Origin: Streptomyces sp. NRRL F-6492
GTDB lineage: Bacteria > Actinomycetota > Actinomycetes > Streptomycetales > Streptomycetaceae
NCBI RefSeq assembly: GCF_001280125.1
Contig: NZ_LGEG01000091.1
Location: 26,012 to 90,011 of the forward strand
Direction of reading: 5' to 3'
DNA length: 64,000 bases
Shown: positions 36,933-49,281 of the stretch, piece after piece
Layout of the letters: every line of letters begins with the position of its first letter
Numbering within the stretch: position 1 is the first letter of the stretch
The notes under the pieces: generated by a model
What the model was told of the DNA's origin: nothing
Databases searched by the model: none
The model's input: only the letters and a program-made list of their open reading frames with translations
Position numbers and translations under genes: made by a program

Positions 36933-38342
36933 GTGAGCAAGATCTACGCGGGGGCGCGGCTGCGGCGGCTGCGCGAGGAGCGCCGGCTGAGCCAGGCCGA
37001 CCTGGCCAGGGTGCTCCGGATCTCGCCCAGCTATCTGAACCAGATGGAGCACGACACCCGGCCCCTCACGGTCCCCGTCCTGCTGCGGGTCACCGAGTCG
37101 TTCGGCGTCGACCCCGACTTCTTCTCCGAGCGGGACACCGGCCGGCTCCTGGCCGACCTGCGCGAGACCCTCGCCGACGAACTCGACCGCTCCGCGCTCT
37201 CCGCCGCCGACCTCGCGGAACTCGCCTCCCGGCTGCCGCACGTGGCCGCCGTCCTCCTCGACCTCGGCCGCGGCCGCCAGGCCCTCACCGAGCGCCTCGC
37301 CGCCCTGAGCGGCGACCGCGGCGACGCCTCCGCCCCGGACACGGCGCGCGCCCGGACGCCGCACGAGGAGATCCGCGAGTTCTTCTACCGGCGCCGCAAC
37401 TACCTCCACGACGCCGACCTCGCGGCCGAGGAGCTCGCGGAGGAGATCGGCGTCCGTCCCGGCGAGGTCCGCCGGACCCTCGCCGCCCGGCTCGACGAGC
37501 GCCACGGCGTCCGGATCGCCTCCGACGCCGACCGGCAGCTCCACCGCTACGACCCCGCCGCCCGCATCCTGCACCTCTCGCCCCGGCTGCGCCCCGGCCA
37601 GCAGGCCTTCCGCATGGCCACCCAGCTCGCCCTGCTCGAACAGGACGCCCTGCTCTCCGCGTACGCCTCCGAGGACTACGAGGAGGGCTCCCGCACCTGG
37701 TCCCTGGCCCGCATCGGCGTCGCCCACCACTTCGCCGCCGCGCTCGTCCTGCCGTACCACGCCTTCCACGCCGCGGCGGAGGAGACGCGCTACGACGTCG
37801 AGCGCCTCACCGACCGCTTCGGCCTCGGCTACGAGACGGTCTGCCACCGCCTCAGCACCCTCCAGCGCCCGCGCCTGCGCGGGGTGCCGTTCTCCTTCGT
37901 CCGCGTCGACCGGGCCGGGAACATGTCCAAGCGCCAGTCCGCCACCGGCTTCCACTTCTCCCGCGCCGGCGGCACCTGCCCCCTCTGGAACGTCTACGAG
38001 GCCTTCGCCGCCCCCGGCCGCATCCACGTCCAGGTGGCGGCCATGCCCGACGGACAGCGCTACCTGTGGACCGCCCGCACCGTGACCCGCCACCGCGGCG
38101 GCTGGGGCGAGCCGGGCAAGACCTTCGCCATCGGCCTCGGCTGCGAACTGCGCCACGCCTCCCGGCTGGTCTACTCCGACGGCCTCGACCTCGACAACAG
38201 GGCCGCCGCCACCCCGATCGGCATGGGCTGCCGCGTCTGCGAACGCCTGGACTGCCCCCAGCGGGCGGTCCCCCCGCTCGGCCGCGTCCTCGCCGTCGAC
38301 GAACACGCCAGCACGTTCGTGCCGTACGCGGTGGAGGGGTAG
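36933..38342 (+). CDS. RamB-like XRE regulator of acetate/propionate metabolism
   Basis: 469 residues. N-terminal HTH (RLSQADLARVLRISPSYLNQME), a central IrrE/ImmA-like domain without the metal-binding HExxH, and a C-terminal DUF2083-like part with conserved cysteines (GMGCRVCERLDCPQRA). This is the short-chain fatty acyl regulator family that includes RamB and PrpR. GTG 36933 follows GAGGGGGAA. Divergent from aceA, which it probably represses. Confidence 0.9.
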   Translation: MSKIYAGARLRRLREERRLSQADLARVLRISPSYLNQMEHDTRPLTVPVLLRVTESFGVDPDFFSERDTGRLLADLRETLADELDRSALSAADLAELASRLPHVAAVLLDLGRGRQALTERLAALSGDRGDASAPDTARARTPHEEIREFFYRRRNYLHDADLAAEELAEEIGVRPGEVRRTLAARLDERHGVRIASDADRQLHRYDPAARILHLSPRLRPGQQAFRMATQLALLEQDALLSAYASEDYEEGSRTWSLARIGVAHHFAAALVLPYHAFHAAAEETRYDVERLTDRFGLGYETVCHRLSTLQRPRLRGVPFSFVRVDRAGNMSKRQSATGFHFSRAGGTCPLWNVYEAFAAPGRIHVQVAAMPDGQRYLWTARTVTRHRGGWGEPGKTFAIGLGCELRHASRLVYSDGLDLDNRAAATPIGMGCRVCERLDCPQRAVPPLGRVLAVDEHASTFVPYAVEG

Positions 38343-38403
38343 GGGAGGGACCCGCCGCGCCGGGGCCGGATACTGTCCGGACGATCTCGGAACGGGGGGC
38401 GCG

Positions 38404-39186
38404 GTGGACTGGTCGACGCTGCTGGGCGGGGTGGCCGCCGGGCTGCTGATCTCCGTCGTGACCGCGCCGGCCGGGGTCTCGGGGGCGGTGTTCCTGCTCC
38501 CGGTCCAGCTCAGCGTCTTCGCCGTGCCGAACCCCTCCGTCACGCCGACGAACCTGCTGTTCAACGTCGTCGCGGGCCCCGGCGCCCTGTGGCGCCACGG
38601 CAGGACCGGCGCCCTGCGCGGCCCGCTCACCCGGCGCCTGGTGGCGGGCACCCTCCCCGGGGTGGTGATCGGCGCCGTCGTCCGCGTCTTCGCCCTCCCC
38701 GGCCCCACCGTCTTCCGCGTCCTCATCGCCGCGCTGCTGCTGCCCCTGGGCGTGTGGCTGTGCGTCCGCACCCTCCGCCCCGCCCGCGAGCGGCCCGCCG
38801 CCGAGCCCTCGCCCCGCACCGTCACCGGACTCGCCCTGGCCGTCGGGATCGTGGGCGGGATCTACGGCATCGGCGGCGGCTCCCTCCTCGGCCCGGTCCT
38901 GGCGGGCCGGGGCGTCCCCGTCGCCCGCGTGGCCCCGGCCGCCCTCGCCGCCACCTTCACGACCTCCGTCGTCGGAGCCGTCACCTTCGCCCTGCTCTCC
39001 CTCACCACCACCGAGGCCGCCGCCCCGGACTGGGCCCTGGGCCTCGCCTGCGGCCTCGGCGGCCTGATCGGCGGCTATCTCGGCGCCCGCCTCCAGCCCC
39101 GCCTCCCCGAAACCGCCCTCCGCCTCCTCCTCGGCACCCTCGCCACGAGCCTCGGCGCGCTGTACGCGGTCCAGGCCCTGTTCTGA
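38404..39186 (+). CDS. TauE/SafE-family permease
   Basis: 260 residues, about eight helices. The family pattern APAGVSGAVFLLP near the start and GIVGGIYGIGGGSLLGP in the second half are the two repeated SafE motifs. Usually transports sulfonate or sulfite-type anions; the substrate here is not shown. The GTG start at 38404 is 62 bp after the RamB-like gene. Confidence 0.85.
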   Translation: MDWSTLLGGVAAGLLISVVTAPAGVSGAVFLLPVQLSVFAVPNPSVTPTNLLFNVVAGPGALWRHGRTGALRGPLTRRLVAGTLPGVVIGAVVRVFALPGPTVFRVLIAALLLPLGVWLCVRTLRPARERPAAEPSPRTVTGLALAVGIVGGIYGIGGGSLLGPVLAGRGVPVARVAPAALAATFTTSVVGAVTFALLSLTTTEAAAPDWALGLACGLGGLIGGYLGARLQPRLPETALRLLLGTLATSLGALYAVQALF

Positions 39187-39200
39187 CCGGCCCCCGCGGG

Positions 39201-39291
39201 CCTACGGCAACACCTCCGCCCCCCCGCCGGGTCTACGGCAACACCTCCGCCCCCCGCCGGGCCTACGGCAACACCCCCGCCCGCCGCGCCG
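39201..39291 (+). repeat. Three near-identical 30-31 bp repeats
   Basis: Units begin at 39201, 39232 and 39262, each with CTACGGCAACACC and a C-rich tail. The third covers the last codons of the leftward LuxR-type gene, so the others look like duplicated copies of that gene end. Confidence 0.8.
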
Positions 39292-40081
39292 CCACCACCG
39301 CCTCCAGCCGCGTGTGCGCCCCCAGCTTCCGCATCGCCGAGCGCAGATAGCCCTTCACCGTCTCGGGGCGCAGGCCGAGCCGGGCGGCCGCCGCCGCGTT
39401 CGTCGCGCCCGAGGCCACCGCCGCCAGGACGTCCGTCTCGCGCGGCGTCAGGGCCACCGCCGGGGCGGGGGCGGAGGGCCCCGAAGCCGTCTCCAGGCGG
39501 CCGCACACCGCGAGGAGCCGTTCCCGCAGCTCCGGGTCCGCGACCTTCGGCGCCAGCTCGCGCAGTTCGCCGTGCGCCTGCCGGACCTCCTCCCAGGAGG
39601 GCCCGGACGGCGGCGGGGCCAGGAGCTCCCGGACCCCGTCCCGTACCGCCAGCGCCCGTTCCAGGTCGCGGGCCGCCGCGACCGCCGCGTCGAAGACCCG
39701 GTCGCCGACCGGCTGCGCGTCGCGCAGCGCCCCGTACAGCACGCCCCGCACCTTCCGGCGCACGACGACCGGCACCGCGACCACCGACCGCAGCCCCTCC
39801 GCCGACACCGGGCCGTCGTACTCGTGGGTGATGTGCCGGGCCGAGGGGTAGTCCGTCACCGCGCACGGCCGCCCGAGCGCCAGGCACTTCCCGCCCAGAC
39901 CGGATCCCGCCGAGATCGCCAGCCCGCGCAGGGCCGGCGTCACCGCGCCGTTCAGCTCGCCGATCCGCAGCCCCCGGGTCCCGTGCAGCAGCCCCCCGAA
40001 GACCACCGGCAGCCCGGTGGCGCGGCGCAGCCCCAGCAGCGCGCCGCGCAGCTCCACCGACGATCCGACGTGCTCGCGCAC
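39263..40081 (-). CDS. GAF domain/LuxR-type regulator
   Basis: 272 residues from GTG 40081 (AAGGAG upstream); GTG 40132 would add 17 residues but lacks a ribosome site. A GAF-like domain ([19 protein letters not shown]) is followed by a C-terminal LuxR HTH ([19 protein letters not shown] then [14 protein letters not shown]). Divergent from two acyl-CoA synthetase genes, which it may activate in response to an aromatic or fatty acid ligand (inference). Confidence 0.85.
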   Translation of the reverse strand: MREHVGSSVELRGALLGLRRATGLPVVFGGLLHGTRGLRIGELNGAVTPALRGLAISAGSGLGGKCLALGRPCAVTDYPSARHITHEYDGPVSAEGLRSVVAVPVVVRRKVRGVLYGALRDAQPVGDRVFDAAVAAARDLERALAVRDGVRELLAPPPSGPSWEEVRQAHGELRELAPKVADPELRERLLAVCGRLETASGPSAPAPAVALTPRETDVLAAVASGATNAAAAARLGLRPETVKGYLRSAMRKLGAHTRLEAVVAARRAGVLP

Positions 40082-40207
40082 CGCGCTCTCCTTCGTGGCC
40101 GCCGCGCCGGCCCTCGCCGTCCGCGGGTTCACCCCCGAACGGGGGTGGTGAGACCCGGGTCACTGATTACACGATGTCCGGGACCGGTCCCGCAACGAGG
40201 AGGACAC

Positions 40208-41884
40208 ATGACGGCAACCAGCGCGACCGAGGAGTTCCGGGCCGCCCGGGACTTCCTCCTGGAACACCGGGAGGACTACGAGGCGGCCTACGGGGGCTTC
40301 GCGTGGCCCCGGCCCGAACGGTTCAACTGGGCGCTCGAATGGTTCGACGTCGTCGCGGCGGGCAACGACCGCACCGCCCTGCACGTCGTCGAGGAGGACG
40401 GCTCCGGGACGAAGGTGTCCTTCGCGGAGATGTCCGCCCGCTCGAACCGGGTCGCGAACTGGCTGCGGGCCCGGGGCGTGCGCGCCGGCGACCGGATCGT
40501 CGTCATGCTGGGCAACCAGGTCGAGCTGTGGGAGACCGTCCTCGCCGCCATGAAGCTGCGGGCCGTCGTCATCCCCGCCACCCCGCTCCTCGGCCCCGCC
40601 GACCTGCGCGACCGCGTCGAGCGGGGCCGCGCCCGCCACGTCCTCGTGCGCGCCGGGGACACCGCCAAGTTCGACGACGTCCCCGGCGACTACACCCGGA
40701 TCGCGGTCGGCGGAGGCGGGACGGACTGGCTGGACTACGGGCTCGCCGCCCGCGAGTCCGCCGACTTCGAGCCCGACGGCGACACGCTCGCCGACGACAC
40801 CCTGATGCTGTACTTCACCTCCGGCACGACCGCCCGCCCCAAGCTGGTCGAGCACACCCACACCTCGTACCCGGTCGGCCACCTCGCCACCATGTACTGG
40901 ATCGGGCTCAAGCCCGGCGACGTCCACCTCAACATCTCCTCGCCCGGCTGGGCCAAGCACGCCTGGTCCAACCTCTTCGCGCCGTGGAACGCCGAGGCGA
41001 CCGTCTTCGTCCACAACTACACGCGCTTCGACCCGGTCCGCCTCATGGACGAGATGGAGCGGAACGGGATCACCAGCTTCTGCGCCCCGCCGACCGTGTG
41101 GCGGATGCTGATCCAGGCCGACCTGGGACAGCTCAAGACCCCGCCGCGCGAGGTCGTCGCCGCCGGCGAACCGCTCAACCCCGAGGTCATCGAGGCCGTC
41201 CGGCGCGCCTGGGGCACCACCGTCCGCGACGGCTTCGGCCAGACCGAGACCGCCGTCCAGGTCTCCAACAGCCCCGGCCAGCGGCTCAAGGAGGGCTCCA
41301 TGGGCCGTCCCAGCCCCGGCTACCGGGTCACCCTGATCGACCCGGTGACCGGCCGCCCGGACGCCGACGAGGGCGAGATCTGCCTCGACCTGTCCGCCCG
41401 CCCGGTGGGCCTGATGACCGGCTACCACGGCGACCCGGAGCGCACGGCGGAGGCGATGGCCGGCGGCCACTACCGCACCGGCGACATCGGCGCGCGCGAC
41501 GCGGACGGCTACATCACCTACATCGGGCGCGCCGACGACGTCTTCAAGGCCTCCGACTACAAGATCAGCCCCTTCGAGCTGGAGAGCGCGCTCCTGGAGC
41601 ACGAGGCCGTCGCCGAGGCGGCCGTCGTCCCCGCCCCCGACCCGCTGCGGCTCGCCGTCCCCAAGGCGTACGTGGTCCTCGCGGCGGGCTGGGAGCCGGG
41701 CCCGGAGACCGCGAAGGTCCTCTTCGCGCACTCGCGGGCGGTCCTCGCCCCGTACAAGCGGATCCGGCGCGTCGAGTTCGCCGACCTGCCCAAGACCGTC
41801 TCCGGCAAGATCCGCCGGGTGGAGCTGCGCCGCCTCACCGCCGAGGGCGGCGGCACCGAGTACGCGGAAGGGGACCTCTCGTGA
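40208..41884 (+). CDS. AMP-forming acyl-CoA synthetase (medium-chain/aromatic type)
   Basis: 558 residues. P-loop [14 protein letters not shown] motif [20 protein letters not shown] and [18 protein letters not shown], and the catalytic Lys near SGKIRRVEL. The pattern is closest to the Acs/BclA-like medium-chain or benzoate CoA ligases. Activates a carboxylic acid to its CoA thioester. The next synthetase gene overlaps it by 4 bp. Confidence 0.93.
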   Translation: MTATSATEEFRAARDFLLEHREDYEAAYGGFAWPRPERFNWALEWFDVVAAGNDRTALHVVEEDGSGTKVSFAEMSARSNRVANWLRARGVRAGDRIVVMLGNQVELWETVLAAMKLRAVVIPATPLLGPADLRDRVERGRARHVLVRAGDTAKFDDVPGDYTRIAVGGGGTDWLDYGLAARESADFEPDGDTLADDTLMLYFTSGTTARPKLVEHTHTSYPVGHLATMYWIGLKPGDVHLNISSPGWAKHAWSNLFAPWNAEATVFVHNYTRFDPVRLMDEMERNGITSFCAPPTVWRMLIQADLGQLKTPPREVVAAGEPLNPEVIEAVRRAWGTTVRDGFGQTETAVQVSNSPGQRLKEGSMGRPSPGYRVTLIDPVTGRPDADEGEICLDLSARPVGLMTGYHGDPERTAEAMAGGHYRTGDIGARDADGYITYIGRADDVFKASDYKISPFELESALLEHEAVAEAAVVPAPDPLRLAVPKAYVVLAAGWEPGPETAKVLFAHSRAVLAPYKRIRRVEFADLPKTVSGKIRRVELRRLTAEGGGTEYAEGDLS

Positions 41885-43482
41885 GCGCGCCCGAGGAACT
41901 CTCGTACGCCCACGGGGCGTCCACCACCCCGCTCCTCGGCGACACCATCGGCGCCAACCTGGACCGGGCCGTCGCCGCCTGGCCCGACCGCGAGGCGCTC
42001 GTCGACGTCCCCGCCGGACGCCGCTGGACGTACGCGGAGTTCGGCGCGGACGTCGACCGGCTCGCCGGGTCGCTGCTCGGCAGCGGCGTCCGCAAGGGCG
42101 ACCGGGTCGGCATCTGGGCGGTGAACCGCGCGGAGTGGGTCCTCGTCCAGTACGCCACCGCCCGCGTCGGCGCCGTCATGGTCAACGTCAACCCGGCCTA
42201 CCGCGCCCACGAGTTGGCGTACGTGCTGAACCAGTCCGGCGTCTCCCTGCTCTTCGCCTCCCTCACCCACAAGGCGAGCGACTACCGGGCGATGGTCGAG
42301 CAGGTGCGCGGGGAGTGCCCGGGGCTGCGCGAGACCGTGTACTTCGGCGACCCGAGCTGGGACGCCTTCCTCACCCGTACGCCCGGGGGGCTGCGGCCGG
42401 AGCCGCTCTCCTGCGACGAGCCCGTCAACATCCAGTACACCTCGGGCACCACGGGCTTTCCGAAGGGGGCCACGCTCTCCCACCACAACATCCTCAACAA
42501 CGGTTACTTCGTCGGGGAGACGATCGGCTACGGCGAGCAGGACAGGATCTGCATCCCCGTCCCCTTCTACCACTGCTTCGGCATGGTCATGGGCAACCTG
42601 GCGGCCACCTCGCACGGCGCCTGCATGGTGATCCCCGCGCCCTCCTTCGACCCGGCCGCCACCCTCCGGGCGGTCCAGGAGGAGCGCTGCACCTCGCTGT
42701 ACGGGGTGCCGACGATGTTCATCGCGGAGCTGAACCTCCCCGACTTCGCGGCGCACGACCTGTCCACCCTCCGCACCGGGATCATGGCGGGCTCGCCGTG
42801 CCCGGCGGAGGTGATGAAGCGGGTGGTCGCCGAGATGAACATGGCGGAGGTGTCGATCTGCTACGGCATGACCGAGACCTCGCCCGTCTCCACCCAGACC
42901 CGCCGCGACGACGACCTGGAGCGCCGCACCGGCACGGTCGGCCGGGTCCTGCCGCACGTCGAGGTGAAGGTCGTCGACCCGGCGAGCGGACTGACCGTGG
43001 AGCGCGGCCGGGCGGGGGAGCTGTGCACCCGCGGCTACGGCGTGATGCTCGGCTACTGGGACGAGCCGGAGAAGACCGCCGAGGCGATCGACCCGGGCCG
43101 CTGGATGCACACCGGCGACCTGGCGGTGATGCGCGACGACGGCTGCGTGCAGATCGTCGGCCGCATCAAGGACATGATCATCCGGGGCGGGGAGAACGTC
43201 TACCCGCGCGAGATCGAGGAGTTCCTCCACGGGCACGCCAAGATCGCGGACGTCCAGGTGGTCGGCGTCCCCGACGAGCGGTACGGCGAGGAGGTCCTCG
43301 CCTGCGTGATCCCGCGCGACCCGGCCGACCCGCCCACCCCGGAGGAGATCAAGGCCTTCTGCCGCGACCGCCTCGCCCACTACAAGATCCCGCGCCGGGT
43401 GGAGATCCTCGCGGAGTTCCCCATGACGGTGAGCGGCAAGGTGCGGAAGATCGAGCTGCGGGAGCGGTACGCCGGAAACTAG
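41881..43482 (+). CDS. Fatty acyl-CoA synthetase
   Basis: 533 residues from GTG 41881. [45 protein letters not shown] and [21 protein letters not shown] give the complete AMP-binding set of the FadD/long- to medium-chain branch. Lys in SGKVRKIEL is present. Co-translated with the upstream synthetase, an uncommon pair with presumably different chain or ring specificities. Confidence 0.94.
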   Translation: MSAPEELSYAHGASTTPLLGDTIGANLDRAVAAWPDREALVDVPAGRRWTYAEFGADVDRLAGSLLGSGVRKGDRVGIWAVNRAEWVLVQYATARVGAVMVNVNPAYRAHELAYVLNQSGVSLLFASLTHKASDYRAMVEQVRGECPGLRETVYFGDPSWDAFLTRTPGGLRPEPLSCDEPVNIQYTSGTTGFPKGATLSHHNILNNGYFVGETIGYGEQDRICIPVPFYHCFGMVMGNLAATSHGACMVIPAPSFDPAATLRAVQEERCTSLYGVPTMFIAELNLPDFAAHDLSTLRTGIMAGSPCPAEVMKRVVAEMNMAEVSICYGMTETSPVSTQTRRDDDLERRTGTVGRVLPHVEVKVVDPASGLTVERGRAGELCTRGYGVMLGYWDEPEKTAEAIDPGRWMHTGDLAVMRDDGCVQIVGRIKDMIIRGGENVYPREIEEFLHGHAKIADVQVVGVPDERYGEEVLACVIPRDPADPPTPEEIKAFCRDRLAHYKIPRRVEILAEFPMTVSGKVRKIELRERYAGN

Positions 43483-43997
43483 CCGGCGAGGTCCCGGCGC
43501 ATGAGGACGCGGGGCCAGGCCGCCAGGCCGTGGGCCGCCTCCGCGCGGCTGATCGCGCGCAGCCCGTCCGTGAGGGCCGGGTCGGAGTCGTCGAGCGGAC
43601 GGAAGCCGAGCCGGGCGTAGTACGGGGCGTTCCAGGGCACCTCGGCGAACGTCGTCAGGGTCAGCGCCGTCAGGCCCTCCTTCCCGGCGACCACCGCCAG
43701 GTGCTCGATCAGGGCCCGGCCGACGCCCCGGCGGGCGGCGTCCGGGTGCACCGACACCTGCTCGATGTGGGCGGCGCCGTCGACCGGATCGGTGAGCAGA
43801 TACGCCACCGGGCGGTCGGCGGCGTCCGCCGCGACCCAGGCCCGGCCCGCCCCGCGGTACGCCTCCAGGGTCTCCAGGGACGGCGGGTCGTCGTCGGCGA
43901 TCGCCGCCATGCCGAGGGAGCGGAACGGTTCGCCCGCCGCCCGTTCGATGTCCTGGAGCAGCGGGAGTTCGGCCGCGACGGCCGCTCTGATGCGCAT
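43479..43997 (-). CDS. GNAT-family N-acetyltransferase
   Basis: 172 residues. Acetyl-CoA motif [20 protein letters not shown] and a C-terminal [11 protein letters not shown]. Substrate unknown. Overlaps the acyl-CoA synthetase stop by 4 bp (convergent). Confidence 0.88.
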   Translation of the reverse strand: MRIRAAVAAELPLLQDIERAAGEPFRSLGMAAIADDDPPSLETLEAYRGAGRAWVAADAADRPVAYLLTDPVDGAAHIEQVSVHPDAARRGVGRALIEHLAVVAGKEGLTALTLTTFAEVPWNAPYYARLGFRPLDDSDPALTDGLRAISRAEAAHGLAAWPRVLMRRDLAG

Positions 43998-44032
43998 GCG
44001 CCAGTATGACGCGGGACGGGCGCGGCACGGCC

Positions 44033-44821
44033 TCAGCGGCCGGGGGAACCGCCCGGCGGCGGCCGGTTCCGGTCCGTGGCCCCGGGCCGGTCGAGCAGCC
44101 CGCCGTCCCGCGAGAAGCGGGGCAGGAAGAGGGCGAGGGCCGGGTCGCCGTACAGCGCCACGTACAGCTGGACGAGCCGTCCGTCCGTCACCTCCCGCCG
44201 GTGCGAAGGCAGCGGGTACCGCTCCCGCAGCCCGGAGAGCAGCCGCCGCGCCGCGCCGGTCGTGACGGGCAGCCGCAGCAGCACCGCCACCGCTCCGAGG
44301 ACCGGCGGGAGGCCGGTCGCGAGCACCTCCGGGAGGTCCGCGCGGGACGCCCCGGTCGCGAACGGCCCGACGAGGACGGTCAGGAGCACGCAGCCGAGCA
44401 GCGCCCGGACGACCCACAGCTGCGCGACCGGCCGCAGCAGCCCGGCCCCGCGCAGCTCGCCGCTCAGCGCGTCCACGGCCCGCCGCGCCTCGGGGCGCTG
44501 CGTGAGGTCCCCCAGGGCGAGGGCCCGGCGGAGCGCCCCGTGCACCCCGAGCTGGACGGGGTCGCGGGTCCGGCCCGGCCCGCCGTTGGCCCGAATCGTA
44601 TGTTTGCGGCCCGCCGCGACCGCCCCGCGCTGGTGCAGCGCCACGAGCGCCACGGTGACGGCCGCCCGCCGCCCGCCCCGCAGCAGCGCGAGCGCCTGCG
44701 GCGTCGGCACGGCGTCCTCGTCCGGTGCCCCGCTCTCCCTGCTGCAGGTTCGCGACAGCGCGGCGGCGAGCAGCAGTTCGGCCCAGGCCGTCCCGATGAA
44801 CCACCACATCCCCGTCGGCAT
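44033..44821 (-). CDS. TIGR04222-like membrane protein
   Basis: 262 residues. One N-terminal helix (WWFIGTAWAELLLAAAL), a winged-helix-like middle (PTPQALALLRGGRRAAVTVALVALHQRG, split), then two more helices (VVRALLGCVLLTVLVG and LGAVAVLLRLPV). The order fits the TIGR04222 family of unknown function. ATG 44821 with GGGGG upstream; a longer form to 44869 is possible. Confidence 0.65.
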   Translation of the reverse strand: MPTGMWWFIGTAWAELLLAAALSRTCSRESGAPDEDAVPTPQALALLRGGRRAAVTVALVALHQRGAVAAGRKHTIRANGGPGRTRDPVQLGVHGALRRALALGDLTQRPEARRAVDALSGELRGAGLLRPVAQLWVVRALLGCVLLTVLVGPFATGASRADLPEVLATGLPPVLGAVAVLLRLPVTTGAARRLLSGLRERYPLPSHRREVTDGRLVQLYVALYGDPALALFLPRFSRDGGLLDRPGATDRNRPPPGGSPGR

Positions 44822-44978
44822 GACGCCCACCCCCCAAGGGAGTTGTGCCCGGCGGAGCGTGGTCCTCACGCGTGAATGGCCGATTTCGGATGCCGAGGTG
44901 TTGTGGGGGGAGGGCGGGGGCGCGCTCCGCGCGGCTCGGGCGCCGGGACCGGGCGCGGGGCCGGGACCGGGTGCGGTT

Positions 44979-46097
44979 TCAGGCGCCGTCCGCCACCAGG
45001 TCGTCGGCGGCGCGGTTGACCGGCTGCGGGGTGCCGGTCAGGTCGAGGACGAAGAGCGGGAGGCCGATCTCGGCGGCGCGCGAACGGGCCTCCGGGGTGT
45101 AGCCGGCGAGCGCGAAGAACACGCTCACGGCCGAGGTGCTCAGACCGTTGAGCCAGAGGCACTCGACCGCCCGCAGCCCGGTGGGGCGGGTGCTCGGGTC
45201 CACCTGGGCGACGAGCCCCGGCGCCCGCAGGTCCACCCCGGAGGCGGGCCGCTCCTCGGGCTGGACGACGTCCCGGAAGCCGAGCCAGCGCAGGTACCCG
45301 GCGGCCGCGGCCACCGCGTCCCGCCCGGTCCGGATCGTCACGGGCCGGAAGGCGCCCCGTGCCGGGGCCGGGCGCGGGCCCGTGGGCGGCAGCGGGATGT
45401 GCGCGGGGTAGCGCTCGGTGAACGGCCGGTACGGCTCCCGGGGCGCCGGCCCTTCGGGCCCGTGCGGGCTGGCGGTGTCGGGGCCGGTGTCGGTGTCGGG
45501 CCCGTGCGCACCGGCGCCGTCGACGCCGCGGCCGGGGCCGTCACCGGCGCGGGGGCCGTCGGCCCGGGGGCCACCCGTACGGGAAACGTCCGGGCCGGAC
45601 GGGCCACCCGTACGGGAAACGTCCGGGGCGGACGCGCCGACACCGCTCCCGCCCTCGGGGTCCGCGCCGGACCGCGACGCGTCGGGGGCCGTCGTCCGGG
45701 GCGGGACCGCGCCGGGGCACGGGCCCGCACCCGGGGCGCCGGGACCGCTCGGGCCACCCGGATCACCCGCACCCTGCTCCGTCGCGCCGTCCGTGACGTC
45801 CGGGCGGTCCGTGCCGCCCCCGGGGCCCGCCGCGTCCGCCGCCCGGACCGGCACCCGCAGGACCGCGCCGCACTGGCAGCCGAGCTCCGGACGGGGCCAG
45901 TCGTCCTCGCGGCCGCAGGCGCCGCAGCGGACGGTGACCCACTCGTCCGTCCAGTTCCGGCGCGTGATCGGTTCCGCCACCGCGTCCGCCGCCACCCGCG
46001 GGGCCACGGGGCTCCCGCACGGGCAGGGGAAGACGGGTGCCGCGTACGCCTGGGTGCTCAGGCATTCCGGGCAGCGCACCGGTACCGAATCGCCCAC
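44979..46097 (-). CDS. Mrr-like nuclease-fold protein with two zinc ribbons, probably inactive
   Basis: 372 residues from GTG 46097. Two N-terminal zinc ribbons (CPEC/CPCG and CGAC/CQCG), a low-complexity Pro/Gly/Asp linker with short repeats (PDVSRTGGP), and a C-terminal restriction-endonuclease-like domain (about residue 255 on). The domain keeps SGVDL and the beta-strand VAQV, but where active members have Q-x-K this protein reads QVD, so a catalytic lysine is missing. Possibly a DNA-binding protein. Its neighbour is the TIGR04222-like gene. Confidence 0.65.
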   Translation of the reverse strand: MGDSVPVRCPECLSTQAYAAPVFPCPCGSPVAPRVAADAVAEPITRRNWTDEWVTVRCGACGREDDWPRPELGCQCGAVLRVPVRAADAAGPGGGTDRPDVTDGATEQGAGDPGGPSGPGAPGAGPCPGAVPPRTTAPDASRSGADPEGGSGVGASAPDVSRTGGPSGPDVSRTGGPRADGPRAGDGPGRGVDGAGAHGPDTDTGPDTASPHGPEGPAPREPYRPFTERYPAHIPLPPTGPRPAPARGAFRPVTIRTGRDAVAAAAGYLRWLGFRDVVQPEERPASGVDLRAPGLVAQVDPSTRPTGLRAVECLWLNGLSTSAVSVFFALAGYTPEARSRAAEIGLPLFVLDLTGTPQPVNRAADDLVADGA

Positions 46098-46269
46098 GGT
46101 CCAACCCCCTGTCGTCCGCTCCCATCGTCCACCCATCCACCACCCCGGGGGAGGCTGTTCGGCCACTTCGGACGCCCGGAACCGTCCCCGAAGCGCCCCC
46201 GACCCACCCCTGAACCGTCCCGCAGCGCGGACCTCCCTTGACGGCTCTTCACCACCCCACTTACATTGC

Positions 46270-46306
46270 TTCCACATAGCAGAACAGTTTTTCCGTATTA
46301 CGGAAA
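46270..46306. promoter_or_regulatory. Two-box operator ahead of gcl
   Basis: Gene-proximal perfect palindrome TTTCCGTATTACGGAAA (46290-46306), with a weaker box TTCCACATAGCAGAA (46270-46284). Centres are 21 bp apart. The same layout is found ahead of hyi. Confidence 0.7.
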
Positions 46307-46374
46307 CAGGCGGGAGGGCCCCCGGTCGAGGGGAGGCCCGCCTGGATCCGCCCGGCCGAAGCAGGAGCACTCCC

Positions 46375-48162
<1,788 letters not shown>

Positions 48163-48178
48163 TCCGGCCCCACCGCGA

Positions 48179-48212
48179 GGCCCCCGTCCCGACGAGCACC
48201 GGGACGGGGGCC
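48179..48212. terminator. 13-bp perfect stem-loop after gcl
   Basis: GGCCCCCGTCCCG and CGGGACGGGGGCC around an 8-base loop. It also serves the converging ArsR-like gene. Confidence 0.8.
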
Positions 48213-48215
48213 GCC

Positions 48216-49199
48216 TCACGTCCCTCGCCCGCCCCGCGCCCGTACGAGCACCGCGCCCGCCTCCGTCCACGCGTACAGCACCGACCGGCCCGCCCGACCC
48301 CGCCGTACGAGGCCCGCCTCCCGCAGCACCTTCAGGTGCCGGCCCACCGACCCGAGGCCCTGTCCGGTCAGGGCCACCAACTGGCTGGTGGACAGGGGCG
48401 TCTCCAGACGTACGAGCACGCCCGCCCGCGCCGGTCCGAGGAGCGCGCCGAGCGCCTGCGGCACGACGGGGCCCGAGGCCTCCGCCAGGACGCCCGAGCA
48501 GGGGTACACCACCGCGAACCGCTCCGTGCCCTCCCAGGACACCCAGCCCGTCGCCGGGGTCACCGGCACGAAGAGCAGCCGGCCCCCGTCGACCGAACGC
48601 GGCGGGTAGGGACGGGCGTTGACCTGGAGCCGTCCGTCGCCGAGCCAGCGCGTCCGTCCCGGCGACAGCTCGTCCAGGGCCGCCGCCCAGCCGGCCCGGC
48701 CCAACCGCGCGGTCCGCGCGACCACGTCGGCTTCGAGGATCCTCCGCCGCCGCGGCCACTCCGGGAGCACCGTCTCCTCCCACACCCACGTCAGGACCCC
48801 CGCCATCCGGCCGGGCAGGTCCCGCGCCGACCGCAGCGGCTCCGGCACGGGACCGCCGAGGGCGACGGCCAGCTGGGGCACCGTGTCGGCCGGATCGGCG
48901 GCGCGGACGGCCTCCACCTCCTCCTCGAAGGACCGCTCGCCCTCGCCCAGGGGCGTCGGCGTCAGGAAGTCCGCGTTCCAGGTGCGCCCGATCGCGGCCC
49001 GCACCAGCAGGGCGTCGAGCGGTTCGGCCGCCAGACGGGCCCGGTAGGCGGTCGACGACGCGGCCAGCCAGGCCCGTTCGCCCGGATGGGTCGCGGCGGC
49101 CGCGTGCAGGGTCTTGAGCGCGGCGATCGTCTCGGCCAGCGGCGAGACCACGAAGCGGCCGCCCGCGAGCGAGTCGGTCCCGATCCGCCACCAGCCCAT
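48216..49199 (-). CDS. ArsR-like regulator with N-terminal DUF5937-type domain
   Basis: 327 residues. The winged-helix part is C-terminal (PLSTSQLVALTGQGLGSVGRHLKVLREAGLV in outline). The N-terminal 200 residues match the pattern of DUF5937, often fused to ArsR domains. Divergent from an MFS transporter, with a perfect 8-6-8 palindrome between them. The ligand is unknown, and it is inserted in the middle of the glyoxylate genes without obvious metabolic link. Confidence 0.8.
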   Translation of the reverse strand: MGWWRIGTDSLAGGRFVVSPLAETIAALKTLHAAAATHPGERAWLAASSTAYRARLAAEPLDALLVRAAIGRTWNADFLTPTPLGEGERSFEEEVEAVRAADPADTVPQLAVALGGPVPEPLRSARDLPGRMAGVLTWVWEETVLPEWPRRRRILEADVVARTARLGRAGWAAALDELSPGRTRWLGDGRLQVNARPYPPRSVDGGRLLFVPVTPATGWVSWEGTERFAVVYPCSGVLAEASGPVVPQALGALLGPARAGVLVRLETPLSTSQLVALTGQGLGSVGRHLKVLREAGLVRRGRAGRSVLYAWTEAGAVLVRARGGRGT

Positions 49200-49222
49200 C
49201 CCGCCGCCCTCCCGCGCCCCTC

Positions 49223-49244
49223 TGTTTCGCCGTGGCGCGAAACA
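49223..49244. promoter_or_regulatory. Perfect palindrome between the ArsR-like and MFS genes
   Basis: TGTTTCGC, spacer CGTGGC, GCGAAACA. It is 24 bp from the regulator start and 38 bp from the MFS start. Confidence 0.6.
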
Positions 49245-49281
49245 ATGACGGTGAGCGCCGGGCGCCCCCGAGACTCCCCGC

